A stretch of 64,000 bases of DNA, from assembly GCF_000332195.1 (NCBI RefSeq), contig NZ_KB235922.1, forward strand, positions 1,760,211-1,824,210. Direction: 5' to 3'. Made by a program: the position numbers and the translations under genes. Under the pieces are notes generated by a model. That model saw nothing but the letters and a program-made list of their open reading frames with translations. It made no database searches and was not told where the DNA came from. Shown here piece after piece: positions 43,624 through 52,964 of this stretch; position 1 is the first letter of the stretch, and each line of letters opens with the position of its first letter. Source of the stretch: Pleurocapsa sp. PCC 7319 (GTDB taxonomy: Bacteria > Cyanobacteriota > Cyanobacteriia > Cyanobacteriales > Xenococcaceae).

Positions 43624-46600
43624 TTATCGACACTGATTGAATAACTGCCAATAGTCTGGTTTATTGGGCTGCGGAATATAGCTTAACAGTTCTATATTTC
43701 CTTGAGCGTTAACACTCCAAGCTTTAGCTTCGACAATTTCAGAATCCTTGGGCACCTGGGCAACGATTGAACTATCAGCAAAATTTCTTAAATCTTCCCA
43801 AACTGATTCTCCCCGCAGATTTTGACTGGGATTTTCAGCTAATCCTCCCTTACCCGTAATACTAAGAGTATTGATTTCTTCTTTTGGGCATATCGAAGCA
43901 ATGAGTGAACTTGGGTCGGTAAAATTTTCTGGTAATTTTGCTAAGCCAATTTGTTGATCATTATCGGGAGTATTTATATCTACTACTCCATCCAATCCAA
44001 ACTGGGAACTAGCTGTAATTTCACTATCCAAAGAAAGTAAGATTACTTCGGTATCGATGTTAATGTTGCCTCCATCTCCTTCGACGGCATTGGCTCGGAT
44101 GTCGCTGTTATTTCTGGCGATAATGTAATTAGTATCAATATTGATGTTGCCTCCACCGCCAGCACCTCCAAAAACGCTGCTGGATATTTCGCTATTTTGA
44201 TTCAAATTGATAAAGTCTGTAGTTAACTCAATATCACCTCCACCAGATTGAAGAGATGTAGCAGTAATTTTGCCTTGGTTGGAGTTGAGATTATTAACCG
44301 TAATGTCAATATTGCCCGCCTGTCCAGTGCGATCGCTGTTAACGGAAACTTGCCCCTGGTCATTAAGGTTTAAATTATTCGCTTGAATATTGATGTTGCC
44401 ACCTTGTCCAGCACCCTGAGTGTCAGCACTAATTTGACTATTATTGTTTACAGTCAAATCTCCCAAAATGTTTAAATCGATATTTCCGCCACCACCATCA
44501 TTAGTTGAAGCTGTAATGCTGCTGGGAGTAACAACAGCAGAACTGTTATCGAGCATCACAGAATTAGCATGAATTTCAATACTACCTGCTTGCCCTTGCC
44601 CCGGTGGACTGCCTGTACGACTGGAGAAGTTACTAGCACTGATAGTTGCCCCATCTAAAATAGTTAAATTACTGGTATTAATCTGCAGATCTCCGCCATC
44701 TCCCATACCGGAAATAGCATTGCCAAAAATACCACTGGCACTCAACTCCGAACTGCCAACTAACTCAATCTCCTGGGCTATAAGTTCTAAATTGCCTCCA
44801 TCACCAATGCCAGCAGTACTAACTGCAATTTGCGCCCCATCACTGATTAGTAAACTGCCGGTTTCAAGATTCAAATTACCACCATTTCCTTCTGCTACTT
44901 CGGCGATCGCTGTAAATACACCACTGGGAGCATTGGTAGAAATGCCAGTTAATTCTATTTCATTTGCCTTGATGTTTATAGAGCCACCTGTTCCCAAATA
45001 AAAAGTAGTTCCCCCAATTTGCGCTCCATCAGCAATGTATAATCTTGCTGCTTCGACATTGATCTGACCACCATCACCTGTTGCTCCAAATTCCACATTA
45101 GAAAATAATCCGCTACCAATTCCGTCTCTTGAAGTACCAATTAAGTTTATTTGATTAGCATCAACATCAAGAGTTCCAGCGTCACCATCACCAAAAGTCG
45201 AGGCAGCAAGCTGTGCCCCCTGAGAAATTGATAAAGACTCTGTTTCAATATCTAATGTCCCACCATTACCTGTTGCTCCAAATTCCACAATAGTAAATAA
45301 ACTACTGGGAGACTGTCCTCTAGAAGTACCAACTAATTCGAGCCGATCTGCCTCGGCAACTATATTACCCCCCTCACCCCGATCAAAAGTGATAGTAGCA
45401 GCTTGAGCTCCATTAATAATAGAAATGTTATCCGCCCCAAGATTGATATCGCCACCTTTACCAGCGCCAAAAACTAAGGTAAATAAACCACTTGGTCCTA
45501 GAACCGGGGAGCCACTAAACAATTCTATGTAATCAGCATTTACCTTGATATTTCCAGTATTGCCCATCCCATAGGTACTACTAATTACCTGCGCTCCATC
45601 GGCAACAATTAGATTAGCGGAATCTAGCTCAATATCACCTCCGTTACCTGTAGCTACTGGGGCAACATCAGTAGATAAACGACTGATAAATGGCAAATCA
45701 AATGATGTACCCGCAACTACCAACAGTTCTGAAGCGTTGACTTCCAGTTTACCGCCATCAGAATTACCGAAGGTATCTGCCAAAATAGCCGAACCATCAG
45801 TAATAATTACTTCTCTTCCTTGTAACTGTAGATCGCCCCCTCCATTACCACTTACTTCTAGGGAGGAGGCATTAGCAAGAAAAATATCTTGAAAATTACT
45901 TATCTCTCCATAATCTAAATTCCAACCTGAGTCTGTTGAGTTCAGTTTGACAAAGCCATCTCTAGCAATACTACCTAATTCAATTCTTCCCCCTTCTGCT
46001 GTTAGATTTCCCCCGTCGATTAATATATTTCCTCCTACCAAAGCTAACGTTTGTTCAGGATCTACCTGAAGCCCATTAGGACGCTCAGTTCGATTTACCG
46101 TAAAATTAGGGGTGAATTGAAGTCGATTGCCGCTGCCTTGAACTTCTATATCTCCGTTGCCTGCTCCATACTGCAATCCCACGGGAATATTGACTGTTAA
46201 CAGAGGTGGAGCTTGGGGATCTACGGCACTAAATTCACTCCCATCAGCAAACTTCAAACTATCCGCAGTGCTACCGAGAAAAGAGCCTCCAATATCTAAG
46301 GCTGCATTTTCCCCAAACACAATACCGTTAGGATTAATCAAAAATAAATTGGCAGTTCCATTAGCCTGAATTAAACCATCAATATTAGAAATAGAACCAC
46401 CAGTGACACGACCAATAATATTTTCTATGGTTAAAGCATTATTAAACCAGGCTGTATTTCCCGTAGACAGAGAAAACTGCTCAAAACTATGAAACAGATT
46501 ACTTCCTGCGGTTGTTCCGCCAGTAATTTCGATTAGATTTCCATTGGGCTGTGTCACAGAATTATTAGGCAAGGTGTTATCGGGAACTATCTGTGCTGAT

Positions 46601-46725
46601 GCTGCTGTTGTACCTAAATCGAACAGCAGTAAACTGACAAAAGGCATGATAGTAAAAGATAAACTTTTTCTAGAGATAAATGCCAGCCCAAAATAGTTTC
46701 TGGGTATTAATTTTTGCTGTGTCAT
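43624..46725 (-). CDS. Filamentous-haemagglutinin N-terminal domain (TpsA-like) protein
   Basis: 1033 aa. Signal peptide FISRKSLSFTIMPFVSLLLF, cleavage after TTAASA (residue ~45). The FHA/TpsA domain follows: FHSFEQFSLSTGNTAWF, RVTGGSISNIDGLIQA and NLFLINPNGIVFG, the NPNG motif that marks two-partner secretion. Residues ~200-950 form a parallel beta-helix of repeats such as GDGGxLxIxTxxLxIxDGAxI. The C-terminal 100 residues are less repetitive (ICPKEEINTLSITGKGG). The TpsB transporter is not in the window. It is an exported surface adhesin. Confidence 0.9.
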   Translation of the reverse strand: MTQQKLIPRNYFGLAFISRKSLSFTIMPFVSLLLFDLGTTAASAQIVPDNTLPNNSVTQPNGNLIEITGGTTAGSNLFHSFEQFSLSTGNTAWFNNALTIENIIGRVTGGSISNIDGLIQANGTANLFLINPNGIVFGENAALDIGGSFLGSTADSLKFADGSEFSAVDPQAPPLLTVNIPVGLQYGAGNGDIEVQGSGNRLQFTPNFTVNRTERPNGLQVDPEQTLALVGGNILIDGGNLTAEGGRIELGSIARDGFVKLNSTDSGWNLDYGEISNFQDIFLANASSLEVSGNGGGDLQLQGREVIITDGSAILADTFGNSDGGKLEVNASELLVVAGTSFDLPFISRLSTDVAPVATGNGGDIELDSANLIVADGAQVISSTYGMGNTGNIKVNADYIELFSGSPVLGPSGLFTLVFGAGKGGDINLGADNISIINGAQAATITFDRGEGGNIVAEADRLELVGTSRGQSPSSLFTIVEFGATGNGGTLDIETESLSISQGAQLAASTFGDGDAGTLDVDANQINLIGTSRDGIGSGLFSNVEFGATGDGGQINVEAARLYIADGAQIGGTTFYLGTGGSINIKANEIELTGISTNAPSGVFTAIAEVAEGNGGNLNLETGSLLISDGAQIAVSTAGIGDGGNLELIAQEIELVGSSELSASGIFGNAISGMGDGGDLQINTSNLTILDGATISASNFSSRTGSPPGQGQAGSIEIHANSVMLDNSSAVVTPSSITASTNDGGGGNIDLNILGDLTVNNNSQISADTQGAGQGGNINIQANNLNLNDQGQVSVNSDRTGQAGNIDITVNNLNSNQGKITATSLQSGGGDIELTTDFINLNQNSEISSSVFGGAGGGGNINIDTNYIIARNNSDIRANAVEGDGGNINIDTEVILLSLDSEITASSQFGLDGVVDINTPDNDQQIGLAKLPENFTDPSSLIASICPKEEINTLSITGKGGLAENPSQNLRGESVWEDLRNFADSSIVAQVPKDSEIVEAKAWSVNAQGNIELLSYIPQPNKPDYWQLFNQCR

Positions 46726-47378
46726 AGTGATGGAATGGTAGTTAATTAGACCCAGTTTATTTTTATTGCAAGAAACTAATTATTTAATTTGTGATATTTA
46801 GCAAATCAAATGTATTTTAAATTACATTTATTATAATTTTGGTATTTTTAATTAATGTTTAGCTCAGAAAATAATAGCTATTAACACTTGCGATGAATTG
46901 ACGAAAGGCATAGTTATTTCAGCTATCATTATTAAGTTCCTCCAAATTAAAACAAGAGCTATATATAGACTTCCCCAAAAATATTTTTAACTAACATATA
47001 CAAGCATCAAAAATTATTTATTTTCCGAAAATAATATCTACCAATAGCAGTTATAGCCGTACAAAGTTACGTTAGGACAAGTTTATTTGATTGCTCGTAA
47101 GTAATGAGTAACGAGTAACGAGTAATGAGTGTCCTAATAAAAGTTCGTATTGCTATAAATAGCAAATGGATAGAGCAATTAGACTTACATCTAGCCTAAG
47201 AAATGCTCTACCCATCCTTTAAAATAATTAGTATAATTTAGAATGCTCGGTAATTAATAGTTAATGATCATAAACGTAGAATAGTGGAAGTTAAAACTTC
47301 GACTGATTGTCTAAATCTTTTAAATTTGGATAATCAACTTAGTCATAATCTTCGCTGTCGTCGCCATCATTATCGTCT
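46726..47378. other. Intergenic region with MITE
   Basis: 650 bp between two minus-strand genes. It contains the MITE at 47052-47157; the remaining AT-rich DNA shows no gene. The open frame from 47284 on the + strand is the complement of the metalloprotease repeat tail. Confidence 0.55.
47052..47157. mobile_element. MITE with terminal inverted repeats (106 bp)
   Basis: Full copy of the element at 37040. The left end TATAGCCGTACAAAGTTACG and the right end complement agree at about 23 of 28 positions with TATAGCAATAC...TTAGGACA. The interior has two GTAACGA units, fewer than the other copy. Confidence 0.8.
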
Positions 47379-48797
47379 TCATTTCCAAGAGTTACTACTC
47401 CAAGAGTTACCACTCCAAGAGTTACCACTCCAAGAGTTACCACTCCAAGAGTTAGTACCCCAAGAGTTAGTACCCCAAGAGTTACTACTCCAAGAGTTAG
47501 TACCCCAAGAGTTACTGCTCCAAGAGTTAGTACCCCAAGAGTTACTACTCCAAGAGTCTTTGAGCCAATCAGTTATTGTTTCCACAGCATCCCATAACTT
47601 ATCTACACCAGACTCGTGAGTGTGATAGTGAGTTTCTCCTGTAGTAGAATCAGTGTGCGATTCCAGCTCCATAAAATAACCTTCTTGCCAGAAACCTGTA
47701 GTCGAGGAAGCTCTTCCCCACCAGAAGCCTGTAGTCGAAGAAGCTCTGCCCCACCAAAAACCCGTAGTAGAGGAAGCTCTTCCCCAGTTATAGGCATCAC
47801 TGCTAAATATATAATCTTCTACTTCGATTCTGCGATCGCCAACCCATGCTGATTCTGCTTCTGCTTGGGCAGCATTGTAGATAGCAGCCATGTCAATTAC
47901 TCCTGGGTTAACCACATCCCAGCCGATCGCATCTAAGACCAATAAATCATCACCAGTTATCGACCAACGTTCATTTAAACTAATACTTGGACTCATCAAA
48001 GCATGGTTATGATCGTGATCTTCTTCTGATTCTGCTTCTGCCAAGTGACCAACTTGAAAATCTGCTCCTGTGGCTAATTCCACAGTACTAACTTGACCAT
48101 CAATCGAAAAGAAAGCTACTTGACCATAGGTAAGATCGTTGATTCCTAGTTCGACACTATCAGTAGAGTAACGGAATAAATCCATGGTACTCATATTGGT
48201 AATTCTGTTATCAACCGTCTCTTCAGTATGTTCAGCACCACTAATAAAGCCTAAGACATGACCGATTTCATGTTGAGCCATGCTGAGAAAATCTAATGTA
48301 CCTTCTTGAGGACCACCAAGATAGTTATAATTCCACAGCGAGCCCTCGAAATTATTTAAGACGATATAGCCATCTAATTCTGCGCTATCTCCAGCTACCA
48401 TACCTAAAGCTTTCAAATTAGCTCTGGTGACGTGAGTCTTGAAATTCTTATCGATTACTTCACTACCAACCAAAGCATCAATCTTATTTTGGTCTAGCAG
48501 ATTATCCGCCACAATGCTATCGATACCGGTAGTTACATCATTTTGAATCGCATCGTAAATATCACCATATTTGATACCTGTTTCGATGGTGGGAAATGCT
48601 CCACCGACAACGTTATCGGGTAAAAGTTCATCTGTCGCTTCAACATAAATATTGATTTCTAGATCTTTACCTTGATAAGAATCTGCTAAATGCTGCGACC
48701 AAATTTCACCAGCTATTTCAAATCCTAGTATTTGTTCGTCTGTTATTCCTGGAGCAAAACTAAAATTAAAGTCTACTCCTGTTTCTATTCCACTCAT
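47379..48797 (-). CDS. Metzincin-like metalloprotease with Trp-rich tandem-repeat tail
   Basis: 472 aa. Residues ~20-300 are a zinc protease: SMAQHEIGHVLGF near 173-185 (HEIGH metal site, third His further on) and MSPSISLNERWSITGDDLLVLDAIGWDV closing the catalytic domain. It fits the NF038122-type secreted metalloproteases of cyanobacteria. No signal peptide is visible; export could be by a type I system. The C-terminus has two repeat arrays: three copies of WGRASSTTGFW (~340-370) and eleven pentapeptides ending in NSW (last 56 residues). It ends SSNSWK. Confidence 0.87.
   Translation of the reverse strand: MSGIETGVDFNFSFAPGITDEQILGFEIAGEIWSQHLADSYQGKDLEINIYVEATDELLPDNVVGGAFPTIETGIKYGDIYDAIQNDVTTGIDSIVADNLLDQNKIDALVGSEVIDKNFKTHVTRANLKALGMVAGDSAELDGYIVLNNFEGSLWNYNYLGGPQEGTLDFLSMAQHEIGHVLGFISGAEHTEETVDNRITNMSTMDLFRYSTDSVELGINDLTYGQVAFFSIDGQVSTVELATGADFQVGHLAEAESEEDHDHNHALMSPSISLNERWSITGDDLLVLDAIGWDVVNPGVIDMAAIYNAAQAEAESAWVGDRRIEVEDYIFSSDAYNWGRASSTTGFWWGRASSTTGFWWGRASSTTGFWQEGYFMELESHTDSTTGETHYHTHESGVDKLWDAVETITDWLKDSWSSNSWGTNSWSSNSWGTNSWSSNSWGTNSWGTNSWSGNSWSGNSWSGNSWSSNSWK
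47385..47552. repeat. 15-bp tandem repeat encoding xxNSW pentapeptides
   Basis: Eleven exact-length units of CCAAGAGTTACTACT-like sequence (starts every 15 bp from 47385 to 47535), plus a partial twelfth. Variation is mostly at two positions and gives the classes SSNSW, GTNSW and SGNSW. Confidence 0.93.
47688..47786. repeat. 33-bp tandem repeat encoding WGRASSTTGFW
   Basis: Three copies starting at 47688, 47721 and 47754, each 33 bp. Copies differ by a few synonymous changes only, so the protein units are identical. Confidence 0.93.
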
Positions 48798-49448
48798 TTA
48801 TATTTGAATCCTATATTCTATTTAGAAATAAAGTTTATTAATTAGTTCTTTTTTGGCTAGGTTGTTAAATCCTAATCACAAATAAGCTTATATAGGCAAA
48901 GGCTAGATGTTTTTTTTCATAAATAGTGAGGCTGATTTTTATGTACTTTTCATATGTTTATTGTGTATTTTTAGTACAAGTACGCATTTAATTGATGAGA
49001 CGATCAGTTATCTTACTGGTTGATCTAAGTCCATATCTTTATCTTTACTTTAATTTCTCTAAAATTTCGCTGACTAGATCAGTCAATACCTGGGAATAAT
49101 TGATTATTTTGGAGAAATAAAATAGCTAAAATAATTATTTGGTGAGGAATTATATAGTATAAATTAAGCTTGAAAATAGTTTAACAATTTGATTCAGTGA
49201 TCCCGCCTATTAGTCTATGCCTTACCCAAAAGTGCTGATACAGTGAAAGAAAATGAGTTGCTTACCAAAGTTGGAAACTGTTCGTTCCGACTTTGTACCT
49301 TTTAGCTTGATATAAAACATTTAATTACCTACTGTTATTTTCTTTATTTTTTTGCTTGGTGAATATGCGATCTGCTCTGCTAGTGGGCAATAAACAATCA
49401 TCTCTGGTGATTGGCTTAGCAAACAACCGGAGCATAATCGCTTTTTGT
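48798..49448. other. Intergenic region without recognised genes
   Basis: 650 bp of AT-rich DNA. Short HIP1-like and GTGATTGGC motifs occur, but no open frame of note, hairpin terminator or RNA gene could be supported. It contains the probable metalloprotease promoter. Confidence 0.5.
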
Positions 49449-50465
49449 TTAACTTAAAAATGCTCTTGCTTTTACCAATTGCCACCAACAAAACCAGCCA
49501 GAAATCAAAAATAGAAAACCCGCCATAATTAATCCCGTAAATAGATCGTAGCGAGAAGCGATCGCGCCTATTAGAGGAGCAACTAAAGCAAAACTAATCC
49601 GAAATACAAGACTATTAAGAGAAAGAATGGTAGCTCTGACTGATGAGGCTATTTGTTGATTGATGATGTTGAGAATTAAAGGAGAAGATAACCCCCGAAC
49701 CAAATAAATACTCATGATAAAAATTATTCCCCAAACTCGAGCAATACTCCCCAAGCAGATATAAGAAACTGCTAACAGCACAACCAAGAAAAAAGTGGCT
49801 TTTTTAATACCCAAAAAACTTTCTATTCGATGAGCATTGATTGAAGCCAGACTCATACCCAGATGAAATATTGCCCAAGCCCAACCGAAGGCTTGAATCG
49901 GGATATTTAATTGTTTTAGGTAATCTTGGGATAACCAAACAATCAAAAAACTAGCACTGGAAAAAGTACCGCTTAATAAAAATAGCCACCTGAGACGAGG
50001 ATTTTTCAAAACATCAATAATAATATTTTTTAACTGCCCCAATTGCTTATTTTTACTAATGGGCAGATGACACGATGGCTCAACTAGAGTTAATGCTAAG
50101 CAAAAATAAATAATCAAACAAATTATTTGTAAATAAAAAGGATATACCAAATTTATGGCAGCGATCGCCGCACCGATAATCCCACAAACTGCTTCACTGA
50201 TGCCAGCGATCGCGACTAATCTTCCTTCCCAAATTGGATAAAATTTTTCTCGCCCTAACTGTAATAAAGTATCAAAACCTAGGGCAGTATTTGCTCCAGA
50301 AATCAAACTTCCTGCTACTCCTGCCAAAACTTCGGCGATCGCAAATTCACCAAAAGAATTGCCGACACAATAGATTAGCCAACTAAAGATCCAAACTCCG
50401 CTTCTGAGAACTAAACAAGCTTTTCGTCCCCGAAGATCTGCTAAGTATCCCGATGGTACTTGTGA

Positions 50466-50650
50466 CATCCTCCTACGCTGACTGCTTGGCAGTACAGACC
50501 TAGGCTTCCAACTCTCGCAAGTTGGCATTTCTGGATCGGCACTTATCTAGATACGAGATCCCCGACAGTACGCCACTACCAGACAGTTTCCATTCCCGAC
50601 AGTCCGTCGGTACTGATTTCAATCCTCGTTGTAAAATCACTCTCCCGCTA
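50466..50650 (-). ncRNA. Putative omega (re)RNA at the tnpB 3' end
   Basis: By analogy with characterised TnpB systems, the guide RNA scaffold overlaps the last ~150 bp of tnpB and the right end of the element, with a guide taken from the MFS sequence just beyond. A GC-palindrome (GCCTAGG) lies near the right end. This is an inference from family behaviour; RNA boundaries are not visible. Confidence 0.35.
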
Positions 50651-51756
50651 GCATGATCTCTTGTAGTAGAGTAGCCACATTCAGGACAATTGTGAACTCG
50701 TTGAGTCAGTTGTTTTTTCCCTGTGTGAGCATTACACTCAGGACAAATTTGACTGGTGTATTTATGGTCTACTTGCTGAAAGTATTTGCCACGTTTCCAG
50801 CATACCCAGGACAACAAATCTCGAAATTGACCGAAGCCACCATCAAGCATTTGCTTGCCTAAAAATCCTCTAGCAGTCATTTTAAAGTTGATGTCCTCCA
50901 CAAAAATCATGTCTGCCATGTCACACAGAAGATGGCTAGTTTGAAAGTGAAAGTTTTTACGAGTATTAGATATTTGATGGTGAACTCTAGCTACTTTAAG
51001 CTGTGCTTTTTCCCAGTTTTTAGACCGTTTTTTCTTACGAGATACCTTCCGTTGCAGCACTTTAAGCCTACTTTGGAGTTCTCGAAAAAAAAGTGCCGGT
51101 TCAACTCGGAAGTTATCGCTAGTTACCAAAAAAGATTCCAGTCCAATGTCAATCCCAATCCCACGCCCAAAAGGCAACGGGTCGGGTACTTTGACATCGC
51201 ATTGAATAGTTACTACTGCATACCAAATAGTTCCTCTTGCTCTGGCTACAATCCTGACTCCTTTGACCTTAAATCCATCGGGTATGGGTCGATGCTGATT
51301 GATTTTGATTTCACCAATCTTCGGCAGTTTTACTATCCCATTTTCGATGGGATTTAACTTAAATTGAGGAAACAGAAAAGATTGATATCTTCCGTACTTC
51401 TTATAGCGAGGGAAACCAAAACCTCTATTCTTAAAAGCTTCCCAGGTGTTATGCATTCGCTTAACAACATCCTGAGTTACTTGAGAATGAACTTGTTTGT
51501 ACCGAGGATTAGTCTTTTTCCATTGAGTCAGTTGTCGTTTCTGCTCCAAATAGCTCGGAAAAGAAATGTCAGCAGACATAATATATTCTCGATTAATTGA
51601 GCAAGAGTACAAACTACATTTTCTCGAAGCAATCCAATCTTTGAGGTCGCGCAAACATCGGTTATACAAATGTCGACACGTCTCCAGCCAATCAAGCATC
51701 ATCGCCTGTTGCTCAACAGTTGGTTCAATTCGATAGGTGTAATTCAGAGTCAACAT
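50500..51756 (-). CDS. tnpB: TnpB RNA-guided nuclease (IS605 OrfB)
   Basis: 418 aa. The N-terminal helix-turn-helix (YRIEPTVEQQAMMLDWLETCRHLYNRCL), RuvC motif I GIDIGLESF with Asp, motif II FVEDINF with Glu and motif III TTRDHASGRVIL with Asp are all present. The zinc finger CPEC...CPEC lies between II and III. The catalytic triad D-E-D is intact, so it should still be active as an RNA-guided DNA nuclease. The ATG is not far from the left end of the element and the C-terminus overlaps the MFS frame over ~30 bases. Confidence 0.92.
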   Translation of the reverse strand: MLTLNYTYRIEPTVEQQAMMLDWLETCRHLYNRCLRDLKDWIASRKCSLYSCSINREYIMSADISFPSYLEQKRQLTQWKKTNPRYKQVHSQVTQDVVKRMHNTWEAFKNRGFGFPRYKKYGRYQSFLFPQFKLNPIENGIVKLPKIGEIKINQHRPIPDGFKVKGVRIVARARGTIWYAVVTIQCDVKVPDPLPFGRGIGIDIGLESFLVTSDNFRVEPALFFRELQSRLKVLQRKVSRKKKRSKNWEKAQLKVARVHHQISNTRKNFHFQTSHLLCDMADMIFVEDINFKMTARGFLGKQMLDGGFGQFRDLLSWVCWKRGKYFQQVDHKYTSQICPECNAHTGKKQLTQRVHNCPECGYSTTRDHASGRVILQRGLKSVPTDCREWKLSGSGVLSGISYLDKCRSRNANLRELEA

Positions 51757-52203
51757 CAGGACATTTTAGCATAGAACATGACCGGCGATAAAACTTGTAA
51801 TAATCAAAAACCTAGCCTCGGCTCCCATCCCACGCTGACACGCTATCACGGTACAGACCTGGGGCTTCCCACCGACAATGCTAAAATTAAAATCGATAGG
51901 GATAAAATCGTTTTCAGCAGAACTGTTTGCTCTAAATTTAGACCATGACTCTCATAAAACAAGACAATAGTAGGAATAGGAAACCAAGCAAAAGCTAGTC
52001 CTCGCAAGATATACAGCTTGTTTAAGTTGGCGGCGATGGATTGATTCAAGAATTTTGTTTGTATTATTTCTTAGTATTTTTGTAGCTTAATTATTTACTT
52101 AACAATAAGACTTAGTAAAAAGTGAACTCGCACCCAGCAATTACCAATACATATAATCTAGGCTAGATCTTCACCCCATTTCTATGGCTGGAGTTATCTA
52201 GTA

Positions 52204-52899
52204 ATGCAACTCAATTCTTTTAAGGTATTAATGCAATTATTGCGCGATCGCACTACTTTTTTAGGCGAAATCGAACAGCAAAAATATCTTGACCACAAAA
52301 TCGTATCTCTATTAATTTCTAGTTCTCTATTTCTGGCTTTGTACGGAGCAATTATTGGCTCAACCCATGGTGGGCTGCAAATAATCTCCTCAGCATTTAA
52401 GTTACCCGCTTTATACCTGCTCACCTTACTAATTTGTTTGCCAACTCTTTATTTTATGGATATTGTCTTAGGTTCAAAACGAACTTTTGGTCAGTATGTC
52501 TCTTTACTATTAGCCTCAATGGCAATGATTAGCGTCATGCTATTCGGCTTTGCCCCTGTTACCCTATTTTTTCGCTTATCAATTAATGATTATTGGTTTT
52601 TCCTCTTATTAAATATTGTTGTTTTAGGTTTTACGGGTGTTGTAGGAGTTAGATTTTTTTATAAATCAATGCTGGCATTAATTGCCAAAGAGAAAGAAGA
52701 CAACAACATATCACCTAATCGCCATAAACTTATTAAAGCTTGGTTATTTCTCTATGGTTTTGTCGGTAGTCAATTAGGATGGACCCTAAGACCATTCGTT
52801 GGTTCTCCAAGTGAGCCTTTTGCCCTATTTAGAGAAATTGAAAGTAATTTTTATGTTCAAGTAGTAAAAATAGTTGGTAAAGTTTTAGGGCTTCATTAA
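52204..52899 (+). CDS. Membrane protein of unknown function (Yip1/WH2-annotated family)
   Basis: 231 aa. N-terminal LLRDRTTFLGEIEQQKYLDHKIVSLLISS, then about four to five membrane helices (FLALYGAIIGSTHGG, LYLLTLLICLPTLYFM, LLLASMAMISVMLFGFAPV, FFLLLNIVVLGFTGVVGV). The C-terminal SQLGWTLRPFVGSPSEPFALFR is distinctive and, from memory, belongs to a family that databases name after an actin-binding WH2 domain, a doubtful label. Function unknown. The next gene begins 65 bp downstream and may be cotranscribed. Confidence 0.72.
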   Translation: MQLNSFKVLMQLLRDRTTFLGEIEQQKYLDHKIVSLLISSSLFLALYGAIIGSTHGGLQIISSAFKLPALYLLTLLICLPTLYFMDIVLGSKRTFGQYVSLLLASMAMISVMLFGFAPVTLFFRLSINDYWFFLLLNIVVLGFTGVVGVRFFYKSMLALIAKEKEDNNISPNRHKLIKAWLFLYGFVGSQLGWTLRPFVGSPSEPFALFREIESNFYVQVVKIVGKVLGLH

Positions 52900-52964
52900 T
52901 TAATTATTAATCATTAATTTTGAACTAGTAAAATAATTGTCTTATTCAAATATCAATTATAGTA

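Larger units (their letters stand above)
50466..51873 (-). mobile_element. IS200/IS605-type element carrying tnpB only
   Basis: About 1.4 kb, boundaries inferred from the interrupted MFS frame (junctions at GACAA near 51874-51878 and TTGTGAC near 50460-50467). Both ends share a direct repeat of about 45 bp containing GGAAGCC, AGGTCTGTAC and TCAGCGT(A/G)GGA on the minus strand. No tnpA is present, so it must be moved in trans. On the minus strand the sequence TTGTC lies just outside the left end and could be the target-adjacent motif. Confidence 0.8.
49449..52049 (-). pseudogene. MFS transporter gene split by a TnpB element
   Basis: The N-terminal piece (ATG 52049 down to ~51874) reads MNQSIAANLNKLYILRGLAF and ends ...SLSILILALS. 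The C-terminal piece (~50465 down to 49449) resumes with QVPSGYLADLRGRKACLVLR and has MFS helices to the end. Joining them at ALS|QVPSGYLADLRGRK gives motif A of the major facilitator superfamily and a protein of about 395 aa, the normal size. The element lies between. Both pieces are in frame after removal, so the interruption is recent and the gene otherwise intact. Confidence 0.88.

Noticed and set aside
47385-47552. CRISPR array
   Set aside because: Contiguous 15-bp units in frame within a gene, with no spacers or cas genes nearby.
47284-47619. Plus-strand frame with long Gln-Glu-Leu repeats (QELLLQEL)
   Set aside because: It is the complement of the metalloprotease repeat tail; the minus-strand reading carries the recognisable protease, so this is a shadow.
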